From: Thermus brockianus
Lineage (GTDB): Bacteria > Deinococcota > Deinococci > Deinococcales > Thermaceae
NCBI RefSeq assembly: GCF_001880325.1
Contig: NZ_CP016312.1
Location: 1,488,001-1,552,000 of the forward strand
Length of the DNA: 64,000 nt
Direction: 5' to 3'
Shown in pieces: positions 43,783 to 53,945 of this stretch. A program made the position numbers and the translations under genes. The first letter of the stretch is position 1, and every line of letters starts with the position of its first letter. The notes beneath the pieces are model-generated. The model made no database searches. It was not told where the DNA came from and was given only the letters and a program-made list of their open reading frames with translations.

Positions 43783-46353
43783 GCCATCCCCCGCTCAAGC
43801 CAAAGGCGCTGAACCCACCTCCCCAGGATACCGTATCCCCTGAGCTCCCGCCCCGGGGGTTTTCCGGCCAGGAGGCCGTGCCAGGCTTGGGTCAAGGGGA
43901 CAGAGGGGGAGAACCCCAGGAGGTGCTCCACGGGTTCCCCGCTTTCCAGGAGGAGCTGGGCCCTTAGGAGTCTCGCCACCTCGTGGTGCACGGCGAAGCC
44001 CGTGCGGTGGGTCTGGTAGAGGAGGTGCTGGGAGAGGGCCTGGGCCTTCCTGGGGGCTAAGGGCCAGAGGTAAAGGGCCAAGGAGGTGAGGGCCAGGTGG
44101 TGCACGTAGGGATTGGAAAGGCGGCGGGCTTCCCGCAGGGCCTCTTTGAGGAGGGGCACGGGGTCCAGGCCCTCTTGCCAGCGGTGGTGGGCCAGGGCCA
44201 AGGCGGCGAGGCCCCGGCCGTCCGGGTGCTTTAGGGCCTCCTGGAAAAGGTCCTCTCGGAAGCGGCCCCGGAGGGTCCAGGCGCTGAGGAGGGCGGCGGC
44301 GAGCCAGGGATGGGGGGTTTCCCCATAGTGGGCCTCTCCCTCCGCAAGGGCCTGGGGGAGCCGGCCCGTTTCCAAAAGAAGGCGCAACCGGGTGACCCGG
44401 AAGCGTACCTGGGCCTCCCGGTCTCCCTCCGCCCCCTCGGCCAAGAGGGCTTCCGCTTCCCGGTAGCGGCCCAGGTCCATGAGGAGGCCCGCCCGAAGGC
44501 TTTGGCGGTGGAGGTGGAGGGATGGGGGTAAGGCGGGGTGAAAGGGGCTTAGGACCTCCAGGGCCCGCTGGGGTTGGAAGCGGCGCCAAAGCGCCCCAGC
44601 CAGGAGGAGGCGGGCTTGGGCTTCCTCCTGGGGGTAGGGCTTGAGCCCGGGGAGGAGGGGGAGGAGGTCTAGGGGGTTTTGGACCTGACGGAAGGCCCGT
44701 AGAGCGGGGTCTTGGCGCCTCGGGCCCGCTTCCGCCTCCGGGCCTTGCCCCAAGGAGGCCTGGGCGTCCTGGACCTCTTGGGTCAAGAAGGCTTGCCAGG
44801 AACTGGGGGCTATGGCCAGGGCCTCTTGGTAGAGGGGGAGGGCTTTTTCCGGGTGGCCCTGGTGCCAGGCGGCCTGGGCCAAGGATCGGAGGATTTGGGC
44901 GGCCTCCAGGCCCCTTCCGGCCCGGGCTAGGTGAAAAGCAGCCTGGCGTAGGTTCTGCGCTTCCAGGTGGAAGCGGGCGGCCTCTCCGTGCCAGGCTTTG
45001 GCCGTGGCCTCGGGGACCAGGGCCAGGGCTGCTTCCCGCACCTCGGGTAAGGGGCTTTCCCCTGCCAATAGGCCCTCCCGGAGGAGCCTTTCCTTAGAGA
45101 AGGGGCCCGCAAGCTTCTTTACCAAGGCTTCCGGCGCTTCCCCCAGGACCCCGTAGGCCAAAAGAGCCCGCCTTTCTCCCGGAGGCAGGGCGTCTAGGGC
45201 GGGCTGCAGGGCGAGGAGAGGGGGTGCTTTGCTCCCCTTTAGGGCCAGGCTGGGGGCGAAGAGGGGGAGGCGGCTTTCCACCAGGAGAAGCACGTTTTCG
45301 GGAAGCTCTTCCTGGAGGAAGCGCTCCAGGGTGCGGTCGGGGGTGTGGTGGTCCTTGAGGACGATAAGGAGGGGTTTTCCCAAGCCGGCCAAAAACCGCT
45401 TCCAGGCCTCGAGGATGGCCCCTTCCAGGTCTTCGCGGGGCCAAGGGGGGCGGCCCTCGAGGCCCAGGCTGTAGCGGAAGGCCAGGGCGAGGGGGGCGGG
45501 AAGCTTCGCCTTGGCCAGAAGGGCATCGGGGTCGCCCAGGGTGCGCTCCACCGCTTGGCGAAGGCTTGCCCGCAAGGGGGTTTCCGGGCCCATCCGCTCC
45601 AGGAGGGCTGTGGGAAAGGGCGGGCTTACCAAAAACTTCTCTAAAAGAAGGCTTTTGCCGCTGCCCGGGGGCCCACCAGGTTGAGCCGAGCGGGGGGGCG
45701 GGCCAGGGCGCGGCGCACCTCTTGGAGGAGGGCCTCCTCCTCGGGGTCCAGGGCGATTTCCACCCTTCGTACCCGGTACACCGGTACCTCCCCCAGGCCC
45801 CGGGCCTCCCGGTAGCCCAGAAAATCGGCCTGGGCTCCCTTGGCTAGGGCCAGGGTGGTGGCGTCCGCCAGGACTTCCCCCGGGGTGGCCAGTTTGGAAA
45901 GCCGCTCCGCCAGGACCACGGGGCTTCCCACCGCCGTGGGCTCCCCCGCCTGGCCGCTTCCCAAAGGGGCCCAGAGCACCTCCCCGCTCGCCACCCCGGC
46001 CCGGGCGGGAAGGGGGGAGGCCTGCACCATGCCCAAGGCCGCTTCCAGGGCACGCCAAGGCTCTAAGCCCTTGGACCGCGGCGCCCCGAAGAGGACCAGA
46101 ATCCCGTCCCCCAGGAAGCGGTGGACGAAGCCCCCGTGGCACCGGGCGGCCCGGGCGGCCCCTTCCAGGGCCTCCTGCAGCCGGGCGTAGGCTGAGGCCA
46201 GGCCTTCTCGGAAGCCCCGGGTGGAGTCCACCAGGTCAAAGAAGACCACGCTGACGAAGCGCCGCTCCTCGGGGAGGATGACCCCCAAGGCCTGGCCGCA
46301 GGCCATGCAGAACCGGGCCTCGGGGGGTTTTTGTGCCCGCACTCGCAGCGCAC
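43761..46353 (-). pseudogene. Class III cyclase-ATPase-TPR signalling protein, two apparent frameshifts
   Basis: Reconstructed from GTG at 46353: zinc ribbon (CECGHKNP...ARFCMACGQ), class III nucleotide cyclase domain (FVSVVFFDLVDSTRGF, HRFLGDGILVLFGAP), P-loop ATPase (GPPGSGKS) and a long helical TPR-like region with Tyr/Arg-rich repeats. Two single-base losses break it: at the G6 run 46322-46327 (inside the zinc ribbon) and at the G5 run 45667-45671 (inside the Walker A codons). One extra G at each restores all domains. Resembles LuxR/adenylate cyclase-type STAND signalling proteins. Real pseudogene or sequence error cannot be separated here. Confidence 0.75.
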
Positions 46354-46355
46354 GG

Positions 46356-46753
46356 CTACTCCCGGAAGAGCATCAAAGGAGGGTAGAGGAGGACCTCGGC
46401 CCTTTGGGGCAAGGATACCTCGGCGTAGACCACCACGGGGAGGGGGGCCTTGAGGAGGTAAAACCCTTCCCCCAGGGGCACCGCCTCCCCGCCCAGGCGG
46501 TAGCGGTCCTTCTTGCGCTCTATAAAGGGGGCTTTCTCCAAGGGCTTGGCCTCCGCCACCACCCCGTGGAGGAGGATCCGGGTGGGCCCCGTGGGGGCGG
46601 GGGGGTACCCCGGTCAAAGGCGTAGACGATGGTGCCCTCCACGAGGGCCTCGAGGAGGGGGCTCCCCCAGGGCTCGGGGAAGAGGTAGGCCCGGACGGCA
46701 TACGCCTGGAAGCGGGCGAAGAAGGTTTCGGGGCTTTCCTCCACCGGGGTCAT
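46356..46753 (-). pseudogene. Conserved-looking protein of unknown function, one apparent frameshift
   Basis: Reading from ATG 46753 gives TFFARFQAYAVRAYLFPEPWGSPLLEALVEGTIVYAFDRG; the frame then changes within the G5/G7 runs 46593-46605, after which the natural continuation is PTRILLHGVVAEAKPLEKAPF ... YPPLMLFRE, ending at 46356. The restored protein is ~132 residues with no family I recognise. Two bases separate its stop from the GTG of the cyclase/ATPase gene, so the two are probably an operon. Confidence 0.55.
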
Positions 46754-46764
46754 GAGAAGAGTTT

Positions 46765-46784
46765 AAGGGCCCCGAAGGGCCCTT
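46765..46784 (-). terminator. UUCG-loop hairpin downstream of the helicase gene
   Basis: Minus strand AAGGGCCC-TTCG-GGGCCCTT, an 8-bp perfect stem with the very stable UUCG loop, followed by AAACTCTTCT. It separates the helicase gene from the next minus-strand gene starting at 46753. The tail is only moderately T-rich. Confidence 0.55.
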
Positions 46785-46887
46785 GGGAAGCCGCCTGGGG
46801 GCCCTTAAGGGATCTGGGTGAGGTTAAAACGGGTTTCCACCGGATAGGCTTCCCCGTTCACCCAAACGCTTCCGGACATCTGCAGTT

Positions 46888-49110
46888 TTAGTTTAAGGTT
46901 TTTCCTGGAACACCACTAAGATTTTGCGCCTGCCGCCAGGCAAGGGCCCCGGCCAGGTGGAAGGCCGCCCTTTTGTCCAGGTACTGGTTGCCGTTCCCGC
47001 ACTTGGGGGAGAGGACGCACCTTGGGCACCCCTCCTCGCACGGGCACCGCTTAAGGAGCTCCAGGGTGGCCCGCACCCACTCGGGAAAGCGCTGGGCGGC
47101 GGCCCGGGCGTAGCCCACCCCGCCGGGGTAGCCGTCGTAGATGAAGACGGTGGGGCCTGTGCCGGAGGGAAGGGGCCTGGGGTAGAAGGGGTAGGAGATT
47201 CCCCCGATGTCCTGCCGTTCCGCCAGGACGAAGAGGGGCAGGAGGCCGATCATGGCGTGCTCTAGGGCGTGGATGCCCCCGGGGATCTGGTGGGGAGGCA
47301 CCGCCTCCGGAGGGTGGAACCAGAGGGCTTCTGTGGGGAAGGAGACCTCGGGGAGCTCCAAGGGAACCTCCTCCAGGACGCTTCCCGTGAAGAAGCGCTT
47401 CTTCACGTACCCCACCACCCTTTCCCGGATGACCACCTTCCCCACCCAGACCCCCTGGCCCACGGGCTCCCCAGAGAGGACCTCCAGGTCCGTTTCCGCC
47501 CGGGGCTCGGTGTAGTAGTCCTCCAGGGCGGGGAGGAGCCAGACCTCCCGTCTCATGGGGTCCACGTTCCGCACCAGGTAGCTGTCCCCCCCGTGGAGGT
47601 AGATGGCCCCGGGGTGGGCCTCCCAGTAGGCCTGGCGCTCGTCCAGGTACCCTAGCACCTCCCCTTCCGGGCCCCTCAGGGTGAAGGTGGCGCCAAGGCC
47701 CCTTAAGGAGATGGCCCGGTGGGGCCGCCTTTTGGGGGTGTACAAGCGGCCCTCCTTCTCCTTGAGTTCCCCCAGGGCTTCCCGGCAGAGCACCTCCTCC
47801 CGGACAAGGGGCATCTCCCAGGCGGCGGCGTGGAGGTGCAGGGGGCAGAGGACGGGGTTCTTGGGGTCGGCCACCGCCATCTCGGGGGGGCTTTGCAGGA
47901 GGAGCTCGGGCCGGTGGAGGAAGTACTCGTCCAGGGGGTCTTCCCGGGGGATGTAGACCACCAGGGCCCGCCTTTCTCCCCGCCCCGCCCGTCCTGCCCG
48001 CTGCCAAAAGGCGGAAACCGAGCCGGGATAGCCCACCAGGACCACGGCGTCCAGCTCCCCGATGTCCACCCCAAGCTCCAGGGCGCTGGTGCTCACCAAT
48101 ACCCGCACCGCCCCCTCCTTGAGGGCTTCCTCCAGCTTCCGCCTTTCCCGGGCGGTGTAGCCTGCCCGGTAAGGCCTGACCCCGGGGTGGGCGGCGTAGC
48201 GGGCGATGAGCTCGGCGCTCTTGCGGGCGTTGGCGAAGACCAGGGCCCTAAGCCCCCCCTCCGCCAGGGCCCGGGCCAGGTAGGCGGCCTCGAGGAGGGG
48301 GCTTCGCCGCCTTTCCCCTTTGCGGTCCAGGGGTTTGGGGAGAAGGACGAGGAGTTCCCTTTCCGAGCGGGCTACCTCCTCCTTGAGCTCGGCGAAAGGG
48401 AGGCCCGTGAGGTTTTCCGCATGCTCCTTGGCGTTGCCGATGGTGGCGCTGGCGGCGATGACCTGGGGGTTTGCCCCGTAGTGGCGGGCGAGGCGGAGGA
48501 GGCGGAAGAGGACCAGGGCCACGTGGGTGCCGAAAACCCCCCGGTAGGCATGGAGCTCGTCCAAGACGATGTAGCGGAGGCGGGCGAGGAAGGGGGCCCA
48601 CTCCCCGTGGTGGGGCAGGAGGCCGAAGTGGAGCATGTCGGGGTTGGAGAGGAGGACCTTTCCCTCCTCCCTTGCCCTTTTCCGGGTGCTTCCCGGGGTG
48701 TCCCCGTCGTAGGGGTAGATCCCCTGGGCGCCGAGGGCCGCCGCCATGGCCTTAAGGCGCCGGAGCTGGTCGTGGGCTAGGGCCTTGGTGGGGAAGAGGA
48801 GAAGGCTCGTTTCCCCTTCCAAAGCGGCCTTGAGCACGGGGATTTGGAAGACGAGGCTCTTGCCGGCGGCGGTGGAGTAGGCCATGACCAGGTTGCGGCC
48901 CGCTGCCACCAGGTCCAAGGCCTCCTGCTGGTGGCGGAAGGGCAGAAGCCCCAAGGCCGCCAACACACCGGCGAAGGGCCCCTGGGGCGCCACCCTTTCC
49001 GGGGGCTTTCGGGGAAGGAGGCGGGCGAAGACGATGCGCCCCTGGAACTCAGGATCGGCCTCGAGCCACTCCCGGTAGCTTTCCCACCCCCTTAGGGCCT
49101 CGGGTAGCAC
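46888..49110 (-). CDS. DEAD/DEAH-box helicase with DUF1998, MrfA-like
   Basis: 740 residues. Helicase motifs are visible: Walker A-like [36 protein letters not shown] (DEAH-type box), [14 protein letters not shown], and the second RecA half with [19 protein letters not shown] and [10 protein letters not shown]. The C-terminal cysteines [20 protein letters not shown] form the DUF1998 metal site. This layout is that of MrfA, a 3'-5' helicase acting in repair of mitomycin-type lesions. The partner exonuclease MrfB is not nearby. No frameshift, unlike several neighbours. Confidence 0.85.
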   Translation of the reverse strand: MLPEALRGWESYREWLEADPEFQGRIVFARLLPRKPPERVAPQGPFAGVLAALGLLPFRHQQEALDLVAAGRNLVMAYSTAAGKSLVFQIPVLKAALEGETSLLLFPTKALAHDQLRRLKAMAAALGAQGIYPYDGDTPGSTRKRAREEGKVLLSNPDMLHFGLLPHHGEWAPFLARLRYIVLDELHAYRGVFGTHVALVLFRLLRLARHYGANPQVIAASATIGNAKEHAENLTGLPFAELKEEVARSERELLVLLPKPLDRKGERRRSPLLEAAYLARALAEGGLRALVFANARKSAELIARYAAHPGVRPYRAGYTARERRKLEEALKEGAVRVLVSTSALELGVDIGELDAVVLVGYPGSVSAFWQRAGRAGRGERRALVVYIPREDPLDEYFLHRPELLLQSPPEMAVADPKNPVLCPLHLHAAAWEMPLVREEVLCREALGELKEKEGRLYTPKRRPHRAISLRGLGATFTLRGPEGEVLGYLDERQAYWEAHPGAIYLHGGDSYLVRNVDPMRREVWLLPALEDYYTEPRAETDLEVLSGEPVGQGVWVGKVVIRERVVGYVKKRFFTGSVLEEVPLELPEVSFPTEALWFHPPEAVPPHQIPGGIHALEHAMIGLLPLFVLAERQDIGGISYPFYPRPLPSGTGPTVFIYDGYPGGVGYARAAAQRFPEWVRATLELLKRCPCEEGCPRCVLSPKCGNGNQYLDKRAAFHLAGALAWRQAQNLSGVPGKTLN

Positions 49111-49127
49111 CCCTTTATTATGGGCCC

Positions 49128-49448
49128 ATGATCCTCACCACTACCCCCCATGTGGAAGGGCACCGAATTGAGGCTTACTTGGGCGTGGTCTTTGGCGAGG
49201 CCATTGTGGGCGCCAACCTTTTCCGCGACCTTTTCGCCCAGATTCGGGACATCGTGGGCGGCCGGAGTGGGGCCTACGAGGCCGAGCTCAAGCGGGCACG
49301 GGAGATAGCGCTAGGCGAGCTGGCGGAAGCGGCCAGGCGGCTTGGGGCCGACGCCGTGGTGGGCATAGACGTGGACTACGAGGTCCTGGGCCAGGGCAAC
49401 TCCATGCTCATGGTCACCGTGAGCGGCACCGCCGTGCGCCTCGCCTAA
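49128..49448 (+). CDS. YbjQ family (UPF0145) protein
   Basis: 106 residues. [36 protein letters not shown] and the C-terminal [16 protein letters not shown]...[13 protein letters not shown] define the YbjQ/DUF74 family, which forms pentameric rings of unknown function sometimes linked to metals. It starts 17 bp from the divergent helicase start and overlaps the convergent acetyltransferase gene by 4 bp. Confidence 0.88.
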   Translation: MILTTTPHVEGHRIEAYLGVVFGEAIVGANLFRDLFAQIRDIVGGRSGAYEAELKRAREIALGELAEAARRLGADAVVGIDVDYEVLGQGNSMLMVTVSGTAVRLA

Positions 49449-50068
49449 AGCGGCCGCACCCAGACCTCGTGGATCACGGGGTGGCCGTGGTAGGGGGCCC
49501 AGAAGGGGCTTGCCCGCTTGGCGTAGAGGCGGAAGCCCAGGCTCCGGTAAAGCCTGCGGGCGGCCTGGTTGGCCCGGGTGGTGGAAAGCTGCACCCCGGC
49601 TACCCCCTTGTCCTTGAGGCACTCCAAGAAGGCGGCGAGGAGGGCCCGCCCCACCCCGTGGCCTTGGGCTTTGGGGCTCACGGCGATGTGCAGGTGGGCG
49701 GGGTAGCGGTCCTTGGGGGCCTTGGGGCCGCGGAAAAGGAGGAGGCGGAAGAGGTAGCGGAGGTGGGGGAGGACGGGACCGTAGCGGCCGAGGAGGAGCT
49801 TTAGGAGGAGAAGGGGAAGCCGGGGGAGGAGGTCAAGGAGAAGCGCCCCATCGGAACAGGCCCCGAGGATATAGCCCACCACCTCCCCTCCTTCCTCCGC
49901 CACCAGGCTGCAACACCCCCGGCGCAGATAGGGGGCCACGAAAAGCTCCCCCCAAAGGGCCTTGCTGGGGAAGACCCGCGCCCCCTCCCTGCCCAAAAGG
50001 AGGGTTTGGTGGGAGATGCGGGCGATGGCGGGGAGGTCCTGGGGCGTGGCCCTCCGCACCTTGGGCAT
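49445..50068 (-). CDS. GNAT family N-acetyltransferase
   Basis: 207 residues. The acetyl-CoA binding motif A is [26 protein letters not shown], with motif [23 protein letters not shown]. Acceptor unknown. A hydrophobic stretch ([37 protein letters not shown]) between the strands is unusual and may make a long helical insertion or membrane contact. Confidence 0.82.
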   Translation of the reverse strand: MPKVRRATPQDLPAIARISHQTLLLGREGARVFPSKALWGELFVAPYLRRGCCSLVAEEGGEVVGYILGACSDGALLLDLLPRLPLLLLKLLLGRYGPVLPHLRYLFRLLLFRGPKAPKDRYPAHLHIAVSPKAQGHGVGRALLAAFLECLKDKGVAGVQLSTTRANQAARRLYRSLGFRLYAKRASPFWAPYHGHPVIHEVWVRPL

Positions 50069-50092
50069 GGTTCCAGTCTACCCCCGGGTAGA

Positions 50093-51177
50093 ATGCCCTT
50101 CGTGCGCCGTTTGGCCCCGTGGCAGTGGCTTCTTCTTCTCCTCCTGGCCTACTTCGCCCTGGCGGAGGCGCTAAGGCTTTGGCTGGGTCTGGTCTGGGCC
50201 GAGCGGGTGGCGGTGCTCCTTGCGGCCTTGGGGGTTTGGGCCTTCATCAACGGGCGCTTCCTCTTCGCCTACTACCACGCCTTCCTCGCCTCGTTAAGGA
50301 CCCGGGGGCTCCCCGTGGCGGAGGGGGCGGGGGAGGAGCACCTCCTCGTCCTCGCCCCCCACCCCGACGACGAGGTGCTGGCGGCGGCGGGGCGCATGCG
50401 CCGGGTGGCCCTCCGGGGCGGGCGGGTCACGGTGGTCTACCTCACCTCGGGGGATGCCTTTGACCTGGCGGCGGGTAGCCCCTTGCCTTCCAGGGAGGCC
50501 ATGCGCCGGTTGGCCCTAAGGCGCATGGTGGAGGCCTGGCGGGGCCTCGAGGCCCTGGGGCTTGGGCGGGGGAGTGCCCTCTTCTTGGGCTTCCCCGACC
50601 AGGGGCTTTTCGCCCTCTTCACCACCCACTACTACCTGCCCTGGGAAAGCCCCTACACCGGTCTCAAGGCCGTGGCCTACCCCGGGTGCTACCGCCCGGG
50701 GCTTCCCTACACGGGCAAGGCCTTGGAGGGGGTCTTGCTAGACCTCCTTAGGGAGCTGAGGCCGAGCCGCATCCTCCTGCCAAGCCCCCTGGACGCCCAC
50801 CGGGACCACCAGGCCACCGCCTACTTCGGCATGCAGGCGGCGGCGGCCTTGGGGATGGAGGGGCGTTTGGAGTACTACATCGTCCACGGGGGTACCAGTA
50901 CCCCCTGCCCAAGGGCCTTCACCCTCGGCTTCCCCTCTACCCGCCCCCCAGGGGAAGGGGGCTTCCCTGGCGGCGTTTTCCCCTTACGGAGGAGGAGGTG
51001 CGCCTCAAGGAAAAGGCCATCCGGGCCCATCGGAGCCAGATGCGCCTTTTGGGGCGGTTTCTCCTGGCCTTCGTGCGCCAGAACGAGCTCTTTAGCCCCT
51101 TGCCCATCCCCGCCAAGGAGGCCCTAGCCGCGGAGGAGGAGGGGTGGGCCGTCCTCGAGGGGCGGGAGGTCCTCTAG
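50093..51177 (+). pseudogene. PIG-L family deacetylase, one apparent frameshift
   Basis: From ATG 50093: an N-terminal membrane segment (WLLLLLLAYFALAEAL), then the PIG-L zinc motif APHPDDEVLAAAG and LDAHRDHQATAY. The frame breaks at the G5 run 50888-50892 in ...YYIVHGG; one extra G gives the natural continuation YQYPLPKG ... EEEVRLKEKAIRAHRSQMRLL, ending at 51177. The family removes acetyl groups from GlcNAc-containing lipids or carotenoid/BshB-type substrates; membrane anchoring suggests a glycolipid. Its restored end overlaps the convergent scpB by 54 bp. Confidence 0.75.
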
Positions 51178-51645
51178 GCTCTCCAGGCCGAAGACCTCCA
51201 GGAAGCGCTCCGTGGTGCCGTAGAGCTTGGGCCGGCCCGGGGCCTCCTTCTCCCCCACCACCCGGATAAGCCCCCTTTCCAGGAGGCTTTCCAAGACACC
51301 CTCCACGCTCTTCCCCCGCATGGCTTCCAGCTCCGCCCGGGCCACGGGCTGGTGGTAGGCGATGAGGGCGAGGACCTCGAGGGCCGCCTTGGAGAGCCTA
51401 GGGGGGCTAGGCTTAAGCACCCTCTCCACGGCGGGAAGTGCCCTCTCGTGCACCACAAGCCGCCAACCCCCGGCCACCCGCTCCAGGGCCACCCCCAGGT
51501 GGCCTTCCGCCAGGTCGGCCTCCAAGGCTTTTAGGGCCCGGAGGATACCTTCCTCCGGATGGCCCAAAGCGCGAAGCTCCTTGAGGCTAACGGGCCTCCC
51601 GGCGGCGAAGAGGACGGCCAGGATTTCCGCCTTCAGGCTAAGCAT
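51124..51645 (-). CDS. scpB: Segregation and condensation protein B
   Basis: 173 residues, two winged-helix domains. LKAEILAVLFAAGRPVSLKELRAL and SKAALEVLALIAYHQPVARAELEAMRGKSVEGVLESLLERGLI, then GRPKLYGTTERFLEVFGL, are ScpB hallmarks. It works with ScpA and SMC in chromosome condensation; scpA is not in the window. The start lies inside the 3' end of tsaC (8-bp overlap). Confidence 0.92.
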   Translation of the reverse strand: MLSLKAEILAVLFAAGRPVSLKELRALGHPEEGILRALKALEADLAEGHLGVALERVAGGWRLVVHERALPAVERVLKPSPPRLSKAALEVLALIAYHQPVARAELEAMRGKSVEGVLESLLERGLIRVVGEKEAPGRPKLYGTTERFLEVFGLESLEDLPPLEDGPPLLLRG

Positions 51646-52231
51646 CCCTTAGGTAGGGGAGAAGGGCTTCCTTGGGGATGGCCCCTTCCCGCAGGACCTC
51701 CCCCGTGCGCAGGTCCACCACGCTGGAGGCGAGCCCCCCCGCTTCCCCGGGGAAGACGTAGTCCACGGCGAAGGCGCGTGCCTCCTCCGCCGTGCGCACC
51801 GGGGGCTCCCCGCTCCGGTTCAAGCTGGTGGCGGCGGCATAGCCCCCTACCCGCCGCAAAAGCTCCCGGAGCACCTCGTGGGCCGGCATCCTGAGCCCCA
51901 CGGAGCCGTCCTTGCTGATCCAGGAGGGGATGTCCCGCCCAGGCACCACCACGGTGAGCCCCCCGGGCCAGAAGGCCTCCACCAGGCGAAGGAACCTGCC
52001 CTCCAGGGGGCCCAGTTGGGCGAGCTTTAGGGCGCTTTCCAGGTCCGCCACCAGGACCTGTAAGGGCTTTTCCTCGGGCCGGCCCTTGACCTCGTAGATG
52101 CGGCGGCAAGCGGCCTCGTCCTCCAGGCGGGCCAAGACGCCGAAGACGGTGTCGGTGGGGAAGGCCACAAGCCCGCCTTCCCGTAGGGCGCGGGCCGCCT
52201 CCTCCAGTTCCCTTTGGTATACTTCTACCAT
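51638..52231 (-). CDS. tsaC: Threonylcarbamoyl-AMP synthase (Sua5/YrdC family)
   Basis: 197 residues. LVAFPTDTVFGVLARLED, VKGRPEEKPLQVLVA and VGLRMPAHEVLRELL match the YrdC fold; SLNRSGEPP follows. It makes threonylcarbamoyl-AMP from Thr, bicarbonate and ATP for t6A37 in tRNA. Its ATG (52231-52229) shares two bases with the pilC ATG (52230-52232) on the other strand. A TATACT box at 52243-52248 lies 11 nt upstream. Confidence 0.9.
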   Translation of the reverse strand: MVEVYQRELEEAARALREGGLVAFPTDTVFGVLARLEDEAACRRIYEVKGRPEEKPLQVLVADLESALKLAQLGPLEGRFLRLVEAFWPGGLTVVVPGRDIPSWISKDGSVGLRMPAHEVLRELLRRVGGYAAATSLNRSGEPPVRTAEEARAFAVDYVFPGEAGGLASSVVDLRTGEVLREGAIPKEALLPYLRDA

Positions 52232-52248
52232 GCCAGTCTACCAGTATA
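52218..52248. promoter_or_regulatory. Face-to-face -10 boxes of pilC (+) and tsaC (-)
   Basis: Plus strand TATACT at 52218-52223 ends 6 nt before the pilC ATG; minus strand TATACT at 52243-52248 ends 11 nt before the tsaC ATG. Each box therefore lies inside or beside the other gene's start, and the predicted transcripts overlap at their 5' ends. Confidence 0.65.
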
Positions 52249-53449
52249 AGGCCCGCGACCGGCAGGGCCGCCTGGTGGAGGCCACCATTGAGGCCGAGGA
52301 TTTGCGCACCGCCGCCCGGCTCCTCCGCGACCGGGGCCTTTTCGTGGCCGAGATCAAGGAGCCGGGAAAGGGGCTTCGGGCCGAGGTGCGGCTTCCCGTC
52401 TTGGAGCGGGGGCCGGGGTTAAAGGACCTGGCCATCTTCTCCCGGCAGCTCGCCACCATGCTCGGGGCAGGCCTCACCCTCCTCCAGTCCCTGGCCATTC
52501 TGGAAAAACAAACGGAGAACAAGAAGTTCCGGGAAATCCTCAAGCAGGTGCGGGCGGATATAGAGGGAGGTATGGCCTTCTCCGAAGCCCTAGCCAAGCA
52601 CAAGCTCTTTTCCCGGCTTTACGTGAACCTGGTGCGGGCGGGGGAGACCTCGGGGGCTTGGACACCATCCTGGACCGCCTGGCCAGTTTTTTGGAGAAGG
52701 AGCTGGAGCTCAGGGGCAAGATCCGGAGCGCCATGACCTACCCGGTCATCGTCTTCGTCTTCGCCGTGGGCGTGGCCTACTTCCTCCTCACGGGGATCGT
52801 GCCCCAGTTCGCCCAGATCCTCACGGACCTGGGTTCGGAGCTTCCCCTCCTCACCCGCTTCCTCATCGCCGTTTCCAACCTGCTTCGGGCGGCTACCCTG
52901 CCCCTCCTCCTTCTTTCGGTGGTCCTCTTCTTCGTCTACCGCTGGTACTACAGCACCCCTCAGGGGCGGAAGGTCATTGACCGCATCAAGCTTCGCATCC
53001 CCGTTTTCGGCAACCTGAACCGCAAGACCGCCGTGGCCCGCTTCTCCCGCACCCTGGCCCTCCTCTTGGGAAGCGGGGTGAACATCGTGGAGTCCTTGGA
53101 CATCACCAAGGGGACGGCGGGGAACGTGGTGGTGGAGGAGATCGTGGAGGCGGCCAAGCAGAGGATCCAGCAGGGTGATCCCTTGAACCTGACCCTGGCC
53201 CAGCACCCCTTCATCTTCCCCCCCATGGTGAGCTCCATGGTGGCCATCGGCGAGGAAACGGGGGCCTTGGACACCATGCTCAACAAGCTGGCGGACTTTT
53301 ACGAGCGGGAGGTGGACGAGGCTGTGGCGAGCCTCACCGCGGCCATTGAGCCCCTCATGATTATATTCCTGGGCGCCATCGTGGGCATGATCGTGGCCGG
53401 GATGTTCCTGCCGCTTTTCAAGATCATCGGCACCCTCTCCGTGCAATAA
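52230..53449 (+). pseudogene. pilC: Type IV pilus inner-membrane assembly protein PilC, one apparent frameshift
   Basis: MPVYQYKARDRQGRLVEATIEAED and LAIFSRQLATMLGAGLTLLQSLAILEKQT are the GspF/PilC N-terminal half; FSRTLALLLGSGVNIVESLDITK and MVSSMVAIGEETGALDTMLNKLADFYEREVDEAV the second half, with three membrane spans. The frame breaks after AGETSG at the G5 run 52652-52656; one extra G gives GGLDTILDRLASFLEKELELRGK. PilC would be needed for twitching and DNA uptake, so a true lesion would be phenotypically visible. Restored length ~406, normal. Confidence 0.85.
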
Positions 53450-53875
53450 GCCCCTCCGCCACCTCCGGGGGAACCGGCATCACGGAAAGCCGGTTCCCCT
53501 TTTTGACAAGGGGGTGGTCGGGGGGAAGCAGGCCTTGAGCTCGGCCAAGGGGATGAGGGGCCAGGCCTCGAGGAAAGCCACCTCCACCGTGTACCAGCGG
53601 GGCCTTTCCGGGGTGGCCTTTGGGTCAAAGTAGGGGCTTTGGGGGTCAAACTGGGTGGGGTCGGGGATTCCCGTGCGCACCACCCGGCAAAGCCCGGCGA
53701 TTCCCGGGGGGTTGGTGCCCGAGTGGTAAAAGAAACAGATATCCCCGGGCTGCATCCTTAGGAGGAAGTTCCGGGCCTGGTAGTTGCGCACCCCGTCCCA
53801 GATGGCCTGCCCTTCCCGTCTGAGGTCCTCAAGGCTGTATACCTCGGGCTCGGACTTTAGGAGCCAGTAGGCCAT
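53424..53875 (-). pseudogene. EVE domain protein, one apparent frameshift
   Basis: YWLLKSEPEVYSLEDLRREGQAIWDGVRNYQARNFLLRMQPGDICFFYHS is a classical EVE (PUA-like) domain that binds modified bases. After ELKACFP the frame fails within the G-runs 53510-53525; one extra base gives DHPLVKKGNRLSVMPVPPEVAEGLIAR, the usual EVE C-terminus, stopping at 53424. The restored end overlaps the 3' end of convergent pilC by 26 bp and encloses the pilC terminator. Confidence 0.75.
53468..53504 (+). terminator. pilC terminator embedded in the opposite-strand EVE gene
   Basis: GGGGAACCGGC (53468-53478) pairs perfectly with GCCGGTTCCCC (53489-53499), followed by TTTTT. It stands 18 bp after the pilC stop. The same bases encode the C-terminal GNRLSVMPVP of the EVE protein on the minus strand. 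Confidence 0.82.
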
Positions 53876-53945
53876 GCCGCCCAGTCTAAAGCTCCCTTTA
53901 GCCTGGGCAAAGCCTGGGGAGGGAGAGGGGGAGAAGGATGGGAGT

